Below, one piece after another: positions 60,196-64,000 of a stretch of 64,000 nt of DNA. The notes beneath the pieces are model-generated. The model had not been told where the DNA came from. It searched no databases and saw only the letters and a program-made list of their open reading frames with translations. Positions within the stretch are counted from its first letter, which is position 1. Each line of letters starts with the position of its first letter. The DNA is from Aquilaria yunnanensis (Eukaryota > Streptophyta > Magnoliopsida > Malvales > Thymelaeaceae). A program made the position numbers and the translations under genes. Where the stretch lies: NCBI GenBank assembly GCA_039654915.1, contig CM077594.1:95556893-95620892 (forward strand), read 5' to 3'.

Positions 60196-60407
60196 GTTGC
60201 TTCTGAAGACAATAACAATTACTACTACTCAAAGAGAATAACATCTACTACTACTAGGGTTTTGGTATTTCATGTTTGTTTTCATAAAACTAGTTTTATG
60301 GAAAATATGCAGTGTGAGCATTTTACCTATATTCTAAAAGGGATGAGATTTGTAGTGTTCATCAACAGTACAAATCAATGTTTATGAATGATGCTGCTTT
60401 TCCTTTG

Positions 60408-60882
60408 GGAAATTACAGAAACTCCAAGTGGTTTGGCTTAACTTACACTTTACCTTTTAAAAATTTACACTTTATCTCCTACATCCTTTAAATTGTTCTA
60501 CAATAATTTCTAAAACCCTAATTTAAATTATTTTGTAACTATGTTCTAGAGTTTTTTTGATACTTTTTTCACATTTAACTGACATCTAAAAAATGCCGAT
60601 TTGCATTCACAGAGAAGAAAATGTATTTACAAAGATGAAAATTTGATAATTTAAAATATCTACTAATTGTGAAAAAAAAATATTGAAAAAATTGAAATTA
60701 ATAGAAGATGACTATCATATAATTTAAATGAGGGTTTCAGAAGTTGTTAGACGATATAAAAGAAGTGGGGGTAAAGTATAGGTTCTAAGAACAAGAGAGA
60801 CAAAATATAGTTTAAGGAAACCTAAAGAAGATAGACAAAATATAGTTTAAAGAAACCCAAAAGGAGTTGTTGTAAGTTTCCT
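60408..60882. mobile_element. MULE-type MITE, about 475 bp
   Basis: The left end GGGAAATTACAGAAACTCC mirrors the right end (reverse complement AGGAAACTTACAACAACTCC). The 9-mer TTTTCCTTT flanks it at 60399-60407 and 60883-60891, although low complexity weakens this. Inner parts pair around ATTTAAATTATTTT and ATAATTTAAAT. Same terminal family as 38979-39383. Confidence 0.65.
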
Positions 60883-60901
60883 TTTTCCTTTTGGCTTTTT
60901 T

Positions 60902-62373
60902 GGGTAATTCAAAATATCGTCCTTTAACTTTAAGGGTCATCCTAATATGGTACTCTACCTTTTTTTTCATCCTCTTAAAGTTCCCTAAGACCCTAACTCA
61001 ATAAATGTGTCTTATTTCGGTCCCATTGTCAATTTAGACATTTTTTTGGATGAAATTTTCTTATGTGGCAATTGCTACCTACATGGTATCTCAAATTGCC
61101 GTGTAAATGACTATATTAGAAGAACAAAAACTTCAAGCTAAAACTAAAACAAACAAATAATCATAAGGACTTAAAATGTAAGTTTTCCCAAAATCTTCTT
61201 CTTCTTCGGCCTTGAATTCCAACAAGGGTGGGCCTTCGATTCCAGGGCCTCCTATTCTCAACTACCATCTCCATGACTTATACTTTCTATAGCCGCAAAG
61301 AGCTCCCCCTCCGCTTCTTCCCCTTCTAATCACTGGCTCTTAGTTATCTCCTCTCCTCTCTCCACTCTCCCACTCCTTCAATGCCTGCCCCTCTTTCTTC
61401 TCATTGGTTCCATCACTTCCTTCACTGCCCCCTTCCCTTTCTGATCCTCTCTGGCACACTTTTTTCCACATGTAGAAACCCGTCTACTCCATCCTCATCT
61501 TTCTCCTTTCTCCTTCATTTCCTCCTGCATTTCTACCCCACTCCTTTCTCACAGCCGCTCTCTTTTTGCCTCGCGTACATCATTCTCTTCAACTCCGTTG
61601 CTCATCGTTTAAATTATGGTAGGTTTTGCACCCGATTTGCTCCACAATTGCTGTGGGGCTTTGGGTATCGGGTGGTTTGGCATTGACGCTAAGCTTCGAG
61701 ACTCAAATGGGTACTTTTTTAATTCAGGTGTTGGTCGATCCTACGGGGTTTACTTTTAGGATTTCGTGTTCGCCGACGACATCAATAATTTGGCCTCCTT
61801 GTTCGATCAAGAGAGTGCGAAGCGATGTTTTGCTTGGGATTTCAAAGAACTCAGTGAGGCTTGCCTATTTTTGACTCATCGTTTCTTGGATTCTCAGAGT
61901 TAACATAGAGAAATATGGGGATGTGATTATCTGCGGCCTTTTTCAGCTTGACAGGAAGTCATGGTTTTTTGAGTGACGTTTCACTAGCCCAATGGCTTAA
62001 TCGAAACCATGCCTACAACTTTGAAACTTTATTATCAGAGAAAATTTGGGAAGAAGAATGAGTCTATATTATCTGTATTTTAACTCCCCTAAATTATGTG
62101 CTTGGGACAGTTGGAGTTTAAAGTATCATTTATGTATAATATGGTCATCTATGACTATCATAGTTAAAGAGGAAACCATGTGGCATTTTGGACACACCAT
62201 AAGGGTAGTAAGTGCCACAGAAGAAAGTTCTGTCCAAAATAATGCTTAAACTGATGGTATGAACAAAAATAAAACATACTAGTTGAATTAAGGGACTTTA
62301 AGAGGATGAAAAGATAGGTAGAGGACTACTTAGGATGAATCTAAAGTTAAGGGACTATATTTAGATTTTACCC
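60902..62373. mobile_element. MULE-like element, about 1.47 kb, Pack-MULE candidate
   Basis: The left end GGGTAATTCAAAATATCGTC pairs with the right end (reverse complement GGGTAAAATCTAAATATAGT). Pairing continues about 100 bp (CCTTTAACTTTA, CTCTACCT, TTTTCATCCTCTTAAAGT). Flanks do not give a clear duplication. The interior 61190-61960 is GC-richer than either end, with pyrimidine-rich leader-like sequence and then a reading VGFAPDLLHNCCGALGIGWF that stops after about 40 codons and resumes in the same frame. It looks like captured host gene DNA, parent unknown. Confidence 0.55.
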
Positions 62374-63063
62374 TTTGTTGTTTGTTGGAGGCAATTCACT
62401 CTTTTTAAAGTTCAATCACTCTCGCAAGATGATCACATCTTGAGGGCATGTATTGTAATTTTCCTAGTTCCAACCTGTTTCACATTTTGTTAAGCTTAAA
62501 ATACATTTTCAGTCTTTGAATTTCTACCCTTTCATGTGTTAGTCGCTAGGTTCAACCTGTGTTGAGTTTTAGTCCTCAAACTTAATAACTACTTCATTAA
62601 GTTTTTTCTATTGCTCTCTTAGTCCCCAAACTTTTTTTTTTATTTTTCTTATGTACTATCTTTGAAAGCAAAACAATGGTCACCATCAATTTTTAAACTT
62701 TCAATATCTAAAGCTTTTCTCTTGGCTTAACTATACAAATAAGCACTCAACTTGTCAAACTCGTAAAAGTTAGTCTATGACTCAGGACTTAGTAAATTTA
62801 AGTCCCTGAATTGTACAAAATGTCAGGAGTTGATTCATCCACTCAAATGCTTTGATGGAAATATTACAAAAGCCAATATTATCTATTTTCATTTGTCAAA
62901 AAAGGTCCTCTTAGTTCAGTAAAATCTAAATACATTATCTCCTATTTTAACTATTTTAACCTCTAGTGATCTCAAGATAGTCACAAATCATCTCCCCTTT
63001 TTACAATGTGCTTCAAGTTGGAGAGCCAATATATGTTTACGCCCTTCCCTTTCAACAAAAAAG
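62374..63063. other. Intergenic AT-rich DNA
   Basis: Contains unpaired half-terminus-like runs (for example TAGTCCCCAAACTT, CAAATAAGCACTCAACTTGTC near 62740). No gene or complete repeat identified. Confidence 0.35.
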
Positions 63064-63649
63064 GAGTAAATTGCATAAATGGTCTCTAACATTTAGTCAT
63101 TGTTTTCTTTTAGTCCATAACCTATTGAATATTATATTTTGGTCCTAAACCTATTAAAATTGTTTCATTTTGGTCATTTGTTAGATGAAATTTACTAGAT
63201 TAGAATAATTGTTTGACTAAAAATTTTGAAATTATAATTTAAATATTTGATAACTGTCTTCCAGTAAATTTAAATAGTTTAATATTTTTTATAGTAAATA
63301 GACAATTTAAATTAATATTTTTTTCTTTTTGAATGAAATAAATTTAATTTACAGGGAGAAAAAAAGTAATTTAAATTTTTCACTAACTGTAAAAAAAATT
63401 ATTATACAAATTAAATTTATTATAAGATGGTTACTGGATAGTTTAAATTATGATATAAAAATTTGTTATAAGACAAATACTCTGAGTTAATAATTTTCAT
63501 CAAATTGGGACAAAAATGAAACATTTTTAATAGATTTACGACTAAATGAAATGTTTTAATAGGTTTAGGCCTAAAATAGAACATTCAATAGGTTAGGAAC
63601 TAAAAGGAAACAATGACTAAAAATTGGATACCATTTATAAAATTTACTC
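63064..63649. mobile_element. MULE-type MITE, 586 bp, with an exact 10-bp flanking duplication
   Basis: AACAAAAAAG occurs at 63054-63063 and 63650-63659. Long inverted termini begin GAGTAAATTGCATAAATGG (left) and GAGTAAATTTTATAAATGG (right, reverse complement) and pair for about 140 bp (CCTATTGAAT, CCTAAACCTATTAAAA). The centre is AT-rich. The GAGTAAATT terminus is shared with 15151-15860 and 30956-32388. Confidence 0.88.
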
Positions 63650-63748
63650 AACAAAAAAGAGATGTTTTTATATAAAAACAAAAAAAAAACAAAGAACAAG
63701 AAATAACAAAAGAAAATAGACGCATATTAGAGACATAGAGATATCTTT

Positions 63749-64000
63749 TACTCCCCCTGTCCTACAATTTTTTCACCATTTCTATTTGACACGTAATTTA
63801 AGAATGCTTGTGAAATTACTAATTTGCCCTTGTTTTCCCTTGTATATTTACTAATTTGCCCATGCTCCACCTAAGCAACAACGCACAATAGACGACTGGC
63901 TTATCGCTTCTTCTTCATTGATCATCACCTCGTTACGATTCGTTGCCTCAGTCCATTGCTCGTTGCCGGAGTAAGATTCTAGCGTCGAATCGATTGTCAC
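63749..64000. mobile_element. Possible mariner/Stowaway-like left end running off the window
   Basis: TACTCCCCCTGTCCTACAAT resembles the Stowaway-type terminus CTCCCTCCGTCCCA. No right end is in the window. From about 63870 the sequence becomes less AT-rich and TC-rich (CTTCTTCTTCATTG), which could instead be a gene leader. Confidence 0.28.

Noticed and set aside
1..64000. CRISPR arrays, bacterial-type operons, organelle insertions, rRNA/tRNA genes
   Set aside because: None seen; the repeats found are transposons, MITEs and microsatellites.

Overview
This is nuclear DNA from a flowering plant, most likely a eudicot. It is AT-rich, gene-poor and crowded with transposons. The genes have spliced exons with GT-AG (and some GC-AG) introns, and the protein families (RLCK-VI kinase, At4g15545-like protein, FAR1-related protein, PNRC-motif protein) are typical of angiosperms. 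No organelle, bacterial, tRNA, rRNA or CRISPR signal was seen. The species cannot be named from the sequence.

Four host genes look intact: (1) 11267-11839, minus strand, a small single-exon PNRC-motif protein; (2) 33642-37440, plus, a nine-exon coiled-coil protein of the At4g15545/NAIP type; (3) 40558-42760, plus, an eight-exon receptor-like cytoplasmic kinase of the ROP-binding RLCK-VI type; (4) 44943-48143, plus, an intronless cytosolic leucyl-tRNA synthetase. A fragment duplicating the synthetase tail lies at 49571-50018. Genes 2, 3 and 4 form a co-oriented cluster; nothing suggests a shared pathway.

Nearly everything else is mobile DNA. 0.9-2.0 kb: LINE and coiled-coil relics. 4.3-5.8 kb: a non-autonomous Mutator-like element (MULE) with an exact 9-bp target duplication. 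6.28-10.23 kb: a 3954-bp hAT element with an exact 8-bp duplication and a frameshifted transposase. 15.15-15.86 and 17.0-18.2 kb: small MULEs. 20.76-29.06 kb: a MULE of about 8.3 kb with a broken MuDR-type transposase (minus), a broken GRF-zinc-finger gene (plus) and nested hAT insertions. 31.0-32.4 kb: a MULE with a Stowaway-like MITE inside its terminal repeat. 32.44-33.43 kb: a 984-bp hAT element just upstream of gene 2. 44.56-44.93 kb: a Ty3/gypsy-type 3' end and LTR directly abutting the synthetase. 53.9-57.3 kb: a FAR1-related pseudogene split by a 1579-bp foldback MULE. 59-63.7 kb: four more MULE/MITE elements.

The most interesting points are the gypsy LTR in the promoter position of the leucyl-tRNA synthetase, the precise foldback insertion in the SWIM domain of the FAR1-like gene, two GC-AG introns in neighbouring genes, and the density of elements with readable 9-10 bp duplications. 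I found no clear evidence of a wholly new biological system.
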